Shown: positions 9,313-17,996 of the stretch, one piece after another | How positions within the stretch are numbered: the first letter of the stretch is position 1 | Layout: the number at the start of each line of letters is the position of its first letter | Assembly: GCF_003605575.1 (NCBI RefSeq) | Contig: NZ_QKNY01000001.1 | Location: 62,001-126,000, forward strand | Origin: Halonotius aquaticus | GTDB taxonomy: Archaea > Halobacteriota > Halobacteria > Halobacteriales > Haloferacaceae | Direction: 5' to 3' | DNA: 64,000 nucleotides | Program-made: the position numbers and the translations under genes | The notes under the pieces: model-generated | Seen by the model: the letters and a program-made list of their open reading frames with translations, nothing else | Databases searched by the model: none | Told to the model about the DNA's origin: nothing

Positions 9313-9447
9313 ATGCCGGATGATGCTAAACGACAAGATGGACGCCGGAACGGCATTCGGGTAGGGGTACTTGATGCCACTCCGGCCCATACAATATCTC
9401 AGCTGACGAGCATCCCGCTTGTCAGCGGATTTTTATTACACCGATGA
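9313..9447 (+). CDS. possible 44-aa small protein overlapping mptE start
   Basis: An ATG at 9313 opens a 44-codon frame ending in a TGA that overlaps the mptE ATG (ATGA at 9444-9447). That overlap type joins real gene pairs elsewhere in this window. The peptide is basic in its first third (KRQDGRRNGIR) and hydrophobic at its end (IPLVSGFLL). No homologue is recognised. It could be a coupling leader ORF or a chance frame. The DNA also holds an inverted repeat GCTGAC/GTCAGC (9402-9407, 9421-9426) followed by TTTTT, so a terminator for folP is an alternative reading. Confidence 0.3.
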   Translation: MPDDAKRQDGRRNGIRVGVLDATPAHTISQLTSIPLVSGFLLHR

Positions 9448-10163
9448 GCGACAGCCTCGCGTTTACCGAGTGGGAGCCGATCTACCAGGCAATACTGGCA
9501 GATTTCGGCTTCGATCGGGCGGCCGACGAGCGTGCCCGTGATGTTGCCGCCGAGTTCGCCGAACCGTTCGATCACGATCGCCTCGCCGTGTTCGATGGCG
9601 CGACCGTCGCCGTCGTCGGTGCCGCGCCGTCGCTGACGGCCGAGATCGCTGCGTTCGATCCTGACAGCGTTGACGCCATCGTTGCCGCCTCGACCGCGGT
9701 CGACGTACTGGCCGACGGCGACATCGCGGTCGATCTGATGGTTACCGACCTCGACAAAAACACGGCGACAGCGCGCGAGCTTACCCACCAGGGGACGCCG
9801 GTCGCGGCCCACGCCCACGGCGACAATATGCCGGCTGTTCGAGAGTGGCTACCGCAGTTCGACAGCCAGCATACACTAGTGACGACGCAGGCGGCTCCAA
9901 CCGACGCTGTCGCAAACGTCGGCGGGTTTACCGACGGCGACCGTGCGGCGTTTTTCGCCGACGCCTTCGGTGCTGACGAACTTCGGTTTCTCGGCTGGGA
10001 GTTCGATGATCCGGCCGTCGGGCCAATGAAGGCTCGCAAACTGCAGTGGGCTGAACACCTGCTGTACTGGCTGGAACGTCGCCGCGACGACCGCTTTGAC
10101 GTGCTTGACGGCCGCCGCGACGCGCTGACAACTGATTTGACGACGCTGTCGACGAGTGCCTGA
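9444..10163 (+). CDS. mptE: 6-hydroxymethyl-7,8-dihydropterin pyrophosphokinase (DUF115)
   Basis: A 239-aa DUF115 protein. It starts with the family pattern TEWEPIYQAILADFGFDR, followed by VAVVGAAPSL (nucleotide-binding loop), VTDLDKN (metal-binding Asp residues) and AHAHGDN. The late part has the VGGFTDGDRA block and EHLLYWL. Archaeal MptE transfers pyrophosphate from ATP to 6-hydroxymethyl-dihydropterin, replacing bacterial FolK. Its position behind folP fits a shared pterin pathway. Confidence 0.92.
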   Translation: MSDSLAFTEWEPIYQAILADFGFDRAADERARDVAAEFAEPFDHDRLAVFDGATVAVVGAAPSLTAEIAAFDPDSVDAIVAASTAVDVLADGDIAVDLMVTDLDKNTATARELTHQGTPVAAHAHGDNMPAVREWLPQFDSQHTLVTTQAAPTDAVANVGGFTDGDRAAFFADAFGADELRFLGWEFDDPAVGPMKARKLQWAEHLLYWLERRRDDRFDVLDGRRDALTTDLTTLSTSA

Positions 10164-10210
10164 TCTGGTGACTCCGCAACTTTCCTTACCCGACCGCCCG
10201 TGGTGTGGGT

Positions 10211-11641
10211 ATGCAACTCCATTGGCACCGTCGGGATCTCCGCGGGGCCGACAACCGCGCGCTGGCGGCGGCAGCCGAGGCGGTCGACAACGATGCGACA
10301 GACGGCGTCGTCTCGCTGTTCGTCTTCGACGATGACGTTCTCGACTGTGCTGGCCCGCCGCGTGTCGCCTACCTGCTGGACGCGCTCGCCAAACTCCGGG
10401 AGTGGTACCGCAACCGCGGCGGCGACCTGCTGATTCGCCGCGGCGACCCCGAATCTGTCGTTGTCGATGTCGCTAACGCTGTTGCCGCCGACCGTGTGGT
10501 CTGGAACAAGGATTATTCAGGATTAGCGCGCGAACGCGACGCGGCGGTTCGCCAAGCTCTCGCCGACGCTGATATCGCCCGCGAGTCTTTCCACGACGCG
10601 ATCTGCCACGAACCAGGGTCGATCACCACCAACGACGGCGATCCGTACTCGGTGTTTACCTACTTCGGACGGAAGTGGCACGACCGCGAGAAAGACGATC
10701 CGTATCCGGCTCCTGACGCCGATAGCCTCCTCGACAGCGACGCAGTCGGCGTCGATGCCGGCTCACTGCCGACGCTGGCCGAGCTCGGCTTCGACGAGCC
10801 CGAGGCCGACCTCGAGCCTGCTGGGACTGCGGCCGCTCGCAAGCGACTCGAATCCTTCTGCGAGGACGGAATTTACCGTTACGAGAGCGACCGCGATTAC
10901 CCGACACGGAACTCGACCTCGCGGCTCTCAGCCGATCTGAAATACGGGACAATTGGCATCCGCGAAGTCTACTGGGCCAGCGAAGAGGCAAAAGCTGACG
11001 CCACCGACGACGAGCGCGAAGAGATCGAGGAGTTCCAATCACAACTCGCGTGGCGAGCGTTCTACACGCACGTCCTGTGGTTCAACCCTGAGGTCGTTTC
11101 GCAGAACTACAAGACGTACGAGAACGAAATCGAGTGGGAAAACGACCCTGATCTTCTGTCCGCGTGGCAGGATGGCGAAACCGGCTACCCCATCGTTGAC
11201 GCCGGGATGCGGCAGCTCCGCGCGGAGGGGTTCATGCACAACCGCGTGCGGATGATCGTCGCCTCCTTTCTCACCAAGGATCTGCTGATCGACTGGCGCG
11301 AGGGCTACGACTGGTTCCGCACAAAACTGGTCGATCACGACACCGCCAATGACAACGGCGGCTGGCAGTGGGCGGCCTCGACCGGCACCGACGCCCAGCC
11401 GTATTTCCGCATTTTCAACCCGATGACACAGGGCGAACGCTACGATCCTGACGGCGAGTACATCACGAAATACGTCCCCGAATTGGACGGCGTCGATCCC
11501 GAACTCATCCACTCGTGGCACGAAGTATCATCGCTACAGCGACGAAACGCCGCCCCAGAGTATCCCGCGCCGATTGTCGATCACAGCGAGCGACGCGAGC
11601 AGGCGTTGGCGATGTTTGAAGCCGCTCGCGGCGAGGACTGA
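10211..11641 (+). CDS. phr: class I CPD photolyase
   Basis: A 476-aa DNA photolyase. The N-terminal ~130 residues are the antenna domain (MQLHWHRRDLRGADNRAL). The C-terminal FAD domain has TSRLSADLKYGTIG, FQSQLAWRAFY, GMRQLRAEGFMHNRVRMIVASFLTKDL, then NGGWQWAASTGTDAQPYFRIFNP, which closely follows E. coli PhrB. The enzyme uses FADH- and blue light to split cyclobutane pyrimidine dimers, fitting a sun-exposed brine. A GTG two codons upstream (10205) is a less likely start. Confidence 0.95.
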   Translation: MQLHWHRRDLRGADNRALAAAAEAVDNDATDGVVSLFVFDDDVLDCAGPPRVAYLLDALAKLREWYRNRGGDLLIRRGDPESVVVDVANAVAADRVVWNKDYSGLARERDAAVRQALADADIARESFHDAICHEPGSITTNDGDPYSVFTYFGRKWHDREKDDPYPAPDADSLLDSDAVGVDAGSLPTLAELGFDEPEADLEPAGTAAARKRLESFCEDGIYRYESDRDYPTRNSTSRLSADLKYGTIGIREVYWASEEAKADATDDEREEIEEFQSQLAWRAFYTHVLWFNPEVVSQNYKTYENEIEWENDPDLLSAWQDGETGYPIVDAGMRQLRAEGFMHNRVRMIVASFLTKDLLIDWREGYDWFRTKLVDHDTANDNGGWQWAASTGTDAQPYFRIFNPMTQGERYDPDGEYITKYVPELDGVDPELIHSWHEVSSLQRRNAAPEYPAPIVDHSERREQALAMFEAARGED

Positions 11642-11700
11642 GTTAGCGCTCTACGTGTCGGTCACGAGACTTCATATGTGATGCCGGAGTGACGGGAGAT

Positions 11701-12243
11701 ATGCCGACCGATAACAAACCGACAGACACCGAAAACAAGGCTCCGTGGCTGCGGTTCGGTGAGCAGCGCGAAGCCACCTTTCTCGACTCGGTTGCCCCAG
11801 CACTTGGACTGGCTGCCCGCGAAAATCCGGCCAAAGCGGACGATCCAACCGCGCTCGATCTGCTTGTCGAAGGAGAGCCGGCCGACCTCAAAACGCAGGA
11901 AACGCCGTTTTTCACCGCCGAAAGGAAGTATGGGCTCCCGCCGCAACACGTCGTGACGTTCAACGCAAACGATTACGAGCGGTACAAACAGAAAGGAGAT
12001 CCTGACATCTTCTTTTGGGTTCGGTGGCGCGAGGAACTGTCGGGGTGGGGTGCCGAGGTTGAGGAGATGGAGGGTGTCTGGCGAACCTCAGTTGCACAGA
12101 TCGAAGCCCTCGTCGAGGCGGGGCAGGCACCGCTGCATCGGTACCAGCGTCGACAGGGTGATCAGGAAAACGCGAACGCGTCGTATCTGCTAGATCTTCG
12201 TGCGATGGACTGCCTCGACTGTTTCACCGAGCCGTGTGCGTAA
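11701..12243 (+). CDS. uncharacterised protein with PD-(D/E)xK nuclease-like core
   Basis: From the ATG at 11701 the protein has 180 residues (a GTG at 11689 would add four). I do not recognise the family. A helix with GEQREATFLDS (20-30) is followed by ALDLL with Asp53 and then EPADLKTQ with Asp62-x-Lys64. A strand FWVRW follows near residue 107. That order matches the core of PD-(D/E)xK nucleases. Cys residues near the C-terminus (DCLDC..EPC) might bind metal. It is alone between phr and the convergent copA. Nuclease activity is inferred only. Confidence 0.7.
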   Translation: MPTDNKPTDTENKAPWLRFGEQREATFLDSVAPALGLAARENPAKADDPTALDLLVEGEPADLKTQETPFFTAERKYGLPPQHVVTFNANDYERYKQKGDPDIFFWVRWREELSGWGAEVEEMEGVWRTSVAQIEALVEAGQAPLHRYQRRQGDQENANASYLLDLRAMDCLDCFTEPCA

Positions 12244-12266
12244 TGGGAGTCAGCGCACCCTGGCAA

Positions 12267-14846
12267 TCACCGGAGCCGACCCAGCAGTTTGTAGTCCGTC
12301 TCCGGCGAGTAGCGACGGAACAGCAGGCTGTTGGTCAGCACCGAGACGCTGGAGATCGCCATCGCACCCGCGGCTAAGACTGGCTGAAGCAGACCCAGCG
12401 ACGCCAGCGGGATCATCGCCGTGTTGTAGCCGAGTGCCCACACGAGATTTTGCTTGATCTTCTGGAGCGTCGCCGCCGAGATCCGGATCGCCTTCACCAC
12501 GTCCAGCGGGTCGTCGCGCATCAGGGTCACGTCGGCGGCTTCGATGGCAACATCAGTCCCGGAGCCGATAGCGGTGCCGACGTAGGCGACCGCCAGCGCA
12601 GGCGCGTCGTTGACGCCGTCGCCGACCATCATCGCCTTGCGGCCCTCAGATTGGATCGCCTCGACCGCGTCGGATTTGTCCTCCGGCAGGACGCCAGCGC
12701 GGACGTTGTCGGGGTCGATGCCGACGTCCTTGGCAACTGCGCGAGCGGTACGCTCGTTGTCGCCGGTAATCATCATCACGTCGATAGCGCGGGCTTGTAG
12801 CGCGCTCACGGCCTCTTTCGCGCTCGGTTTGACCGTGTCGGCATCGGCGACAACGCCCGCGAGGTCGCCGGCGATAGCGACAAGCATCGCGGTTTTGCCC
12901 TCGCTTTCGAGGCGTTCCATCGTCTCAGCTGCGGGTTCGGTGTCGATCCCGTTGCCCGACAGGAGTTTGCGGTTGCCGACCAGCACTTCTCGATCCTCCA
13001 CAGTCGCACGGATCCCCTGTCCGGGGACGTTCTCAAAGTCTTCGGGATCACCGAGTTCGATCCCGCGCTCTTCGGCACCCTCGACGATAGCACGCGCGAG
13101 TGGGTGTTCGCTGCCGCGCTCGGCACTCGCAGCGAGTCGGAGCACGTCGTCCTCGCCGCGCGCCTCGCGTTCAGCGAGTTGGCCGCCATCTGCAATCGCC
13201 TCACTTTCGCCATCGAAGGCGACCACGTCGGTCAACTCCATTTCGCCCTCGGTGAGCGTGCCGGTCTTATCGAAAACAACTGTGTCGACATCCTTCGCGC
13301 GTTCGAGGATGTCGCCACCCTTGAACAGGACGCCGTTTTGGGCGCCGATTGTCGTCCCGACCATCGTCGCCGCGGGCGTCGCCAGCCCGAGCGCGCAGGG
13401 ACAGGCGATGAGGACGGCGGAGGCGAAGACGATGACCGCGAACTCGAAGACCGAGACTGTACCGCCGACGACTGTCGAGCCACCGGCCACGGGATCCCAC
13501 AGCGGGAGCCATGCAACGAAATTAGCCAGTGTTTCGGGCAGGAAGAACCACAACAGGCCCCATAGCACGGCGTTGGCGATGACGATGGGCACGAAGTACG
13601 CCGAGATGCGGTCGGCGACATTTTGGATATCAGGTTGGCGGGACTGCGCTTCTTTGACCGTCTGGACGATCTGCTGGAGGGCGGTATCCGACCCGACTTT
13701 CGTCGCTTCCACGGTGAGGACGCCGTTTTCGTTGATCGTCGAGCCGACGACCTCGTCGCCCTCGGTTTTTTCGACCGGTACCGACTCGCCGGTTACCATC
13801 GACTCGTCGACCGCGCTCTGACCGTCGACGACGACGCCGTCGGTCGGTATCTGCTCGCCGGGCCGGACTTTCATTCGGTCGCCGACCTCGACATCATCCA
13901 GCGGGATCTCCTCCTCGCCGTCGTCAGTGATGACGGTCGCGGTGTCGGCCTCCATTTCGAGTAGTTCACGGAGCGCGTCGCCGGCTTGGCCCTTCGAGCG
14001 GGCTTCGAGATAGTTGCCGAGTGTGATGAACACGAGGATCAACGCGGCCGTATCGAAGTAGAGGCTGCCGGCGATCAGGCCCGCGAGGACGGCAATAGAG
14101 TAGGTGTAGGCCGTTGTGGAGCCCAGCGCGATCAGGACGTCCATGTTCGCCCGCCGGTTTTTCACGAGCGCGTCGTAGGAGTTGCTGTAGAACGGCCGGC
14201 CGAGCACAAGCTGGACGGGTGTTGCCAGCAGGAACTCGATCCAGCCGAGTTCGACCCCGAACACCGAGTCGGGAACGACCGCGCCGCCCAGCAGGAATTT
14301 GTCGGCAAGGAAGACGAGCAGCGGAGCCGACAACACAGCCCCGAAGAGGGTGAGCCGAAGCTGTTTGCGGATCTCGCCTTCGCGGGCTGCATCGCGGGCG
14401 TCGGTGTCGCCGCTGTCATCGCCGTCGTCTCGAACCGGCTCGTAGCCGGCGTTTTCGATAGCGTCGTAGAACGTGTCGATGGTGGCGGCAGCCGGGTTGT
14501 ACCGGACTTGTGCCTCGTCGGTCGCGTAGTTTACATCTGCCTCGATAACGCCAGGCAGGGCTTCGAGGGCCTCGGCGTTGGTGTCGGCGCAGTTCGCACA
14601 CGACATATCTGTGATCCCGATACGGACGGTCTCTGAGACCGCCCCGTAGCCGGCATCGTCGATCGCGTCGTAGAGTTCCGCGAGCGATACTGCTGTGGCG
14701 TCGTACTCGACGGTCGCCTCGTCGGTGGCGTAGTTGGCACTCGCGTCGTCGACGCCGTCAAGATCGTTGAGGGTGTCCTCGATGGTTGCCGAACAGTTGG
14801 CGCAGGACATCCCCGTGATATCGAGGGTGATTGTCTGTGTGGTCAT
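12267..14846 (-). CDS. copA: copper-translocating P1B-type ATPase
   Basis: From the ATG at 14846 the protein has 859 residues. It carries two N-terminal heavy-metal-associated domains, with Cys15/Cys18 (GMSCANC) and Cys83/Cys86 (MSCANC). The [10 protein letters not shown] membrane motif, the phosphorylation site [10 protein letters not shown] and the hinge [10 protein letters not shown] follow. The GNRKLLS and SEHPLA (HP) regions of the nucleotide domain are present. CPC with two HMA domains indicates Cu(I) export. It lies downstream of an Lrp-TRASH regulator on the same strand, with copZ divergent, making a copper-resistance unit. A longer reading frame upstream (to 14930) would overlap the regulatory motif and is rejected. 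Confidence 0.96.
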   Translation of the reverse strand: MTTQTITLDITGMSCANCSATIEDTLNDLDGVDDASANYATDEATVEYDATAVSLAELYDAIDDAGYGAVSETVRIGITDMSCANCADTNAEALEALPGVIEADVNYATDEAQVRYNPAAATIDTFYDAIENAGYEPVRDDGDDSGDTDARDAAREGEIRKQLRLTLFGAVLSAPLLVFLADKFLLGGAVVPDSVFGVELGWIEFLLATPVQLVLGRPFYSNSYDALVKNRRANMDVLIALGSTTAYTYSIAVLAGLIAGSLYFDTAALILVFITLGNYLEARSKGQAGDALRELLEMEADTATVITDDGEEEIPLDDVEVGDRMKVRPGEQIPTDGVVVDGQSAVDESMVTGESVPVEKTEGDEVVGSTINENGVLTVEATKVGSDTALQQIVQTVKEAQSRQPDIQNVADRISAYFVPIVIANAVLWGLLWFFLPETLANFVAWLPLWDPVAGGSTVVGGTVSVFEFAVIVFASAVLIACPCALGLATPAATMVGTTIGAQNGVLFKGGDILERAKDVDTVVFDKTGTLTEGEMELTDVVAFDGESEAIADGGQLAEREARGEDDVLRLAASAERGSEHPLARAIVEGAEERGIELGDPEDFENVPGQGIRATVEDREVLVGNRKLLSGNGIDTEPAAETMERLESEGKTAMLVAIAGDLAGVVADADTVKPSAKEAVSALQARAIDVMMITGDNERTARAVAKDVGIDPDNVRAGVLPEDKSDAVEAIQSEGRKAMMVGDGVNDAPALAVAYVGTAIGSGTDVAIEAADVTLMRDDPLDVVKAIRISAATLQKIKQNLVWALGYNTAMIPLASLGLLQPVLAAGAMAISSVSVLTNSLLFRRYSPETDYKLLGRLR

Positions 14847-14918
14847 GGTACCTAGGTATACGGGTTCCATACTTACTGCGTTTTCTACTTCGATACCACG
14901 GCTTAGCCAGGCCGTAAA

Positions 14919-14928
14919 CTTTGGAATC
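14919..14928. promoter_or_regulatory. candidate copper-responsive operator (copA side)
   Basis: CTTTGGAATC occurs here, 73 nt upstream of the copA start, and again at 15573-15582 between the regulator and copZ. The core TTGGAATCAA has a short dyad (TTG/CAA). It is a candidate site for the adjacent Lrp-TRASH protein. Confidence 0.45.
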
Positions 14929-14936
14929 AAAAGCAG

Positions 14937-15527
14937 CTACGCGTCTGATTCAAACTGCTGGTAGCGATCCTCGAAGCGACTCAGACACGAGGAACAACAG
15001 AAGTGATAGACCTCACCGCCGATCCGTGTTGTTTCACCCTCGCTGTCAACGGTGTTGCCGCACTCCGCGCAGGTCAGGGCGAACTCGACGCCGTCGATTG
15101 TGGGTGTCCACTCAACGTCGTCGACGAGGGTAACCGTGTAGTCGTTGACGGCGATCTCCTCGAAGAGTCCCGCGACCCACTCGCGGACGTTTTGGGCTTC
15201 GACGCGGGCGTAACACCGGATGTCGCCCTCGGCGGTAACGAAGATGTGTTCGACGGCGTCGGCGTCTTGGAGCTGGTCTCGTGCTGGCGTCAGTGATTCG
15301 GCTGGCAGGTCAAGATCGATCAACACCGGGACGCCGGCCCGAAGCGCGCCGCGGTTGACATCGATCGTGAACGTGTTGATGATGCCGGCCTCCTGCAATC
15401 GCGTGACACGATCGGAGACGGCAGGCCCCGAAAGGCCGATTTCCTCGCCGATCTCGCTGAAGGGGCGGCGGGAGTCGGCGGCCAGCATCGAGAGGATTTC
15501 CATGTCGGTTTCGTCGAGTTCGCGCAT
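14937..15527 (-). CDS. Lrp/AsnC-type regulator with C-terminal TRASH metal-binding domain
   Basis: From the ATG at 15527 (MRELDETDMEIL) the protein has 196 residues. An AsnC-type winged helix-turn-helix occupies about residues 1-60 (FSEIGEEIGLSGPAVSDRVTRLQEAGII). A RAM-like ligand domain follows. The C-terminal TRASH domain has CAEC, 20 residues, then CCSSC, i.e. C-x2-C-x20-C-x3-C. The same architecture is known from Halobacterium VNG1179C, a copper-responsive regulator of the copper ATPase. With copA behind it and copZ divergent, the job here is very probably sensing Cu. An alternative ATG at 15542 adds five residues. Confidence 0.93.
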   Translation of the reverse strand: MRELDETDMEILSMLAADSRRPFSEIGEEIGLSGPAVSDRVTRLQEAGIINTFTIDVNRGALRAGVPVLIDLDLPAESLTPARDQLQDADAVEHIFVTAEGDIRCYARVEAQNVREWVAGLFEEIAVNDYTVTLVDDVEWTPTIDGVEFALTCAECGNTVDSEGETTRIGGEVYHFCCSSCLSRFEDRYQQFESDA

Positions 15528-15572
15528 GGTGGCTGTACGCATGCCGGATACAATACTATTGGCCACCATCCG

Positions 15573-15582
15573 CTTTGGAATC
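15573..15582. promoter_or_regulatory. candidate copper-responsive operator (regulator/copZ side)
   Basis: Second copy of CTTTGGAATC; here it extends into the palindrome TGGAATCCA. It sits 46 nt upstream of the regulator start and 78 nt upstream of copZ, above the copZ TATA-like box. Confidence 0.45.
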
Positions 15583-15623
15583 CATACTGTACCCAACGCG
15601 CAGCCTTCGAGTTGAAGCAACAA

Positions 15624-15630
15624 TTTACAA
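15624..15630 (+). promoter_or_regulatory. TATA-like box of copZ
   Basis: TTTACAA lies 30-36 nt upstream of the copZ ATG at 15660. Confidence 0.4.
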
Positions 15631-15659
15631 GCCACCGCAGACCCGATATGTAGCCGGCT

Positions 15660-15857
15660 ATGGGACAGACGATTACGGTCGACGGGATGAGCTGTGAGCA
15701 CTGCGAGGAAACTGTCAAAGACGCCCTCACATCGGTGGACGGTGTGACGGCAGCGAGCGCGGATCGAGAGGCGAGCACCGCCGAGATTGAGGGCTCGGCG
15801 GCGACCGACGACCTCCTAGCGGCTGTGGAGGATGCCGGCTACGAGGCGTCGGCATAA
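15660..15857 (+). CDS. copZ: copper chaperone, single heavy-metal-associated domain
   Basis: A 65-aa HMA-domain protein. Cys12 and Cys15 (GMSCEHC) form the metal site. The rest follows the beta-alpha-beta-beta-alpha-beta fold and ends AVEDAGYEASA. It probably binds cytosolic Cu(I) and hands it to CopA or to the regulator. It is divergent from the Lrp-TRASH gene, and the shared intergenic region carries one copy of the candidate operator. Confidence 0.92.
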   Translation: MGQTITVDGMSCEHCEETVKDALTSVDGVTAASADREASTAEIEGSAATDDLLAAVEDAGYEASA

Positions 15858-16020
15858 CTGCTCGCAGCCGCGTAGTTTTCGGTCACTGCATCGGATCGAA
15901 TAGTTGCTAACCTAACACCAACGCGGAATTACTTTTGATTACACACGCTCTCCTGAGGTGCCGAAACCGTTTGTTTCAGTGGCCAAATCGTGGGAATTGC
16001 TACCATACAACTCCTCAAGC

Positions 16021-16026
16021 TTTAAC
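16021..16026 (+). promoter_or_regulatory. TATA-like box of sod
   Basis: TTTAAC lies 38-43 nt upstream of the sod ATG. The predicted transcript would have a short leader carrying the GGAGG ribosome site at 16051-16055, one of the clearer Shine-Dalgarno sites in the window. Confidence 0.35.
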
Positions 16027-16063
16027 AGCGTGCCACCAGTACCGATGAGTGGAGGAATTACCT

Positions 16064-16663
16064 ATGAGCTACGAACTCGACCCCCTTCCGTATGAGTATG
16101 ACGCCCTTGAGCCGCATATCAGCGAACAAGTCCTGACGTGGCATCACGACACCCACCACCAGGGCTATGTCAACGGCTGGAACTCGGCCGAAGAAACCCT
16201 CGAAGAAAATCGTGAGAACCACGACTTCGGTTCCAGCGCGGGCGCAATCCGCGATGTGACCCACAACTCTTCGGGGCATATTCTGCACGATCTCTTCTGG
16301 CAGAACATGTCGCCGGAGGGTGGCGACGAGCCAAGCGGCGACCTCGCCGACCGGATCGCCGAGGACTTCGGTTCATATGAGGCGTGGAAAGGCGAGTTCG
16401 AAGCCGCAGCCGGCAACGCCTCTGGCTGGGCACTGCTCGTCTACGACTCGTTCTCAAACCAGCTTCGCAACGTCGTGGTCGACAAACACGACCAGGGCGC
16501 GATCTGGGGCGGTCACCCGATTCTCGCACTCGACGTCTGGGAGCACTCCTACTACTACGACTACGGTCCGGCCCGCGGCGACTTCGTTGATGCGTTCTTC
16601 AACGTCGTCGACTGGGAGGAACCGAGTGCACGGTACGAACAGGCCGTCGAGCTCTTCGAGTAA
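16064..16663 (+). CDS. sod: superoxide dismutase [Mn]
   Basis: A 199-aa Fe/Mn-type SOD. The four metal ligands are His27 (WHHDTHH), His75 (ILHDLFW), Asp157 and His161 (ALDVWEHSYYYDYG). The WNS and GWALLVYD segments are typical. Haloarchaeal enzymes of this type are manganese-dependent; the metal here is inferred. It detoxifies cytoplasmic superoxide. The start at 16064 is fixed by GGAGG 8 nt upstream; an in-frame GTG at 16049 precedes that site and is rejected. The gene lies near the copper genes, which also concern redox stress. Confidence 0.96.
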   Translation: MSYELDPLPYEYDALEPHISEQVLTWHHDTHHQGYVNGWNSAEETLEENRENHDFGSSAGAIRDVTHNSSGHILHDLFWQNMSPEGGDEPSGDLADRIAEDFGSYEAWKGEFEAAAGNASGWALLVYDSFSNQLRNVVVDKHDQGAIWGGHPILALDVWEHSYYYDYGPARGDFVDAFFNVVDWEEPSARYEQAVELFE

Positions 16664-16675
16664 TTCGGGCGTTCA

Positions 16676-16686
16676 CGTTATTTTTT
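16676..16686 (+). terminator. T-rich terminator after sod
   Basis: CGTTATTTTTT begins 13 nt after the sod stop; oligo-T tracts terminate transcription in archaea. Confidence 0.4.
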
Positions 16687-16773
16687 GCGACGCTGACTGC
16701 ACAGCGGCAGCACTCGCCCATCAGCGACAGCTAATCCGTGCTGTTTTCGGGGTCGGCACTGCTACAGGGTTGT

Positions 16774-17097
16774 ATGCCACGCCCGAAGGACGCCTTCGAC
16801 GACCTGTATCCCTGTGACTTCTACACGCCTGAGGAACTGCTTGACGACGGGATGATGTACTCCGTCTACGAGATCGCCCGCCTCCTGCAGGGGCTTGAAA
16901 CCGACGCTGAGATCGACGAAGGCGTCGAGGATGTCCTCCTCGATTGGGCGATCCCATGGATCATGCGCAACTCCGAGGAACTGGTCATCGCCGAGCCACC
17001 AAACGAGGAGGAACCAGGCTACTACGGACTGAAAGACGCGGGTGACGACGGTACCGACGATGCTGACAACGACGACACCGCCGCCAGCGACGACTAA
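16774..17097 (+). CDS. conserved haloarchaeal protein (DUF5827-like)
   Basis: From the ATG at 16774 the protein has 107 residues and begins MPRPKDAFDDLYPCDFYTPEELLDD, which I associate with the Halobacteria-only DUF5827 family. A helical middle section (YEIARLLQGLE) leads to a very acidic tail rich in Asp. No catalytic motif is visible. It is 3 nt upstream of the P-loop gene at 17101, so the two are likely cotranscribed. Confidence 0.78.
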   Translation: MPRPKDAFDDLYPCDFYTPEELLDDGMMYSVYEIARLLQGLETDAEIDEGVEDVLLDWAIPWIMRNSEELVIAEPPNEEEPGYYGLKDAGDDGTDDADNDDTAASDD

Positions 17098-17100
17098 CCG

Positions 17101-17952
17101 ATGAAACTACTCGTCGCTGGCGACGCCCGCGTTGACGCCGGCAAAACGACGTTCGCCGCCGGCCTGCTCGCGGCTCTTGACGGCGCGGTCGGCTTCAAAC
17201 CCCGCGCCGGCAACGACTACTGGTACGACCACGACGACGCTGCGGCTGCCCTCAGCGACGGCCGCCTCTACGGCAAGGATGTCGCCACGCTGGCGGCCGC
17301 TGGCGACACCGATCTCACCGAAGAACAGCTGAATCCCGTCCACCGCCTCTGGCGACCGACACCTGGCCGAACCGGGATGCTCGGTGAAGCCGGCCGCACG
17401 TTCCTCGTCGACCGCGTGACGACACCGGATGGGCCGTCGTTCGTCGTCAACGGTGTTGCCGAACGCGAGGGGCTGCTGCCGGATCTCGTTGCCGAATCGC
17501 TGCCGCTGGCCGATGCGGTTCGGGTTGACAATGTCGAGCGATTCAACGATGTGATGGCCGAGCGGTATCTCCCGGCTTTCGAGCGCGTGACCGACCGGAT
17601 CGCAGAGACGACACCCGGGGTCGTCGAATCCTACGCCGATATCGCCCTGCCGGTCGACGGAATCGAGTTCGATGCGGTCGCTGTCGTCGCTCCGACGCGC
17701 GTGCGGCTTTACGATGGGTCGCGGTATCTGAAAGCCGACGAGGTTGCCAGTGGAAGCAGTCGAGAGGGCCAACTGGAGGAGCGTGTCAACCGCGTCGTCG
17801 AGATGATCGAGCCGGTGTCGACACACACGCTACAGCCACTCAGCAGCGATGAGCGCGGCGATTCCACCCGTGTCGCCGATGCCTACGCGGGCGTCTACGA
17901 AGCACTCCTTGAGGTGGCTCTCAGCGAGGAGCCGGCTGACAGCGACCGGTAG
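17101..17952 (+). CDS. predicted P-loop ATPase/GTPase
   Basis: A 283-aa protein beginning MKLLVAGDARVDAGKTTFAAGLLAAL. The loop GDARVDAGKTT is a SIMIBI-like Walker A variant (residues 7-17). A conserved NDYWYDHDDA block follows near residue 40, and VVNGVAERE near residue 120 may be the Walker B region. It belongs to an archaeal family annotated only as ATPase; the role is unknown. It follows the DUF5827-like gene and precedes thyA on the same strand. Confidence 0.72.
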   Translation: MKLLVAGDARVDAGKTTFAAGLLAALDGAVGFKPRAGNDYWYDHDDAAAALSDGRLYGKDVATLAAAGDTDLTEEQLNPVHRLWRPTPGRTGMLGEAGRTFLVDRVTTPDGPSFVVNGVAEREGLLPDLVAESLPLADAVRVDNVERFNDVMAERYLPAFERVTDRIAETTPGVVESYADIALPVDGIEFDAVAVVAPTRVRLYDGSRYLKADEVASGSSREGQLEERVNRVVEMIEPVSTHTLQPLSSDERGDSTRVADAYAGVYEALLEVALSEEPADSDR

Positions 17953-17996
17953 CGCAATACACTTGTAGCCGGCTCCGGTGAAACTACCAAGCCGCA

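Noticed and set aside
12610..13821. 403-codon plus-strand open frame
   Set aside because: Antisense to copA; the product is Ser/Ala/Thr-rich, low in acidic residues and without domains.
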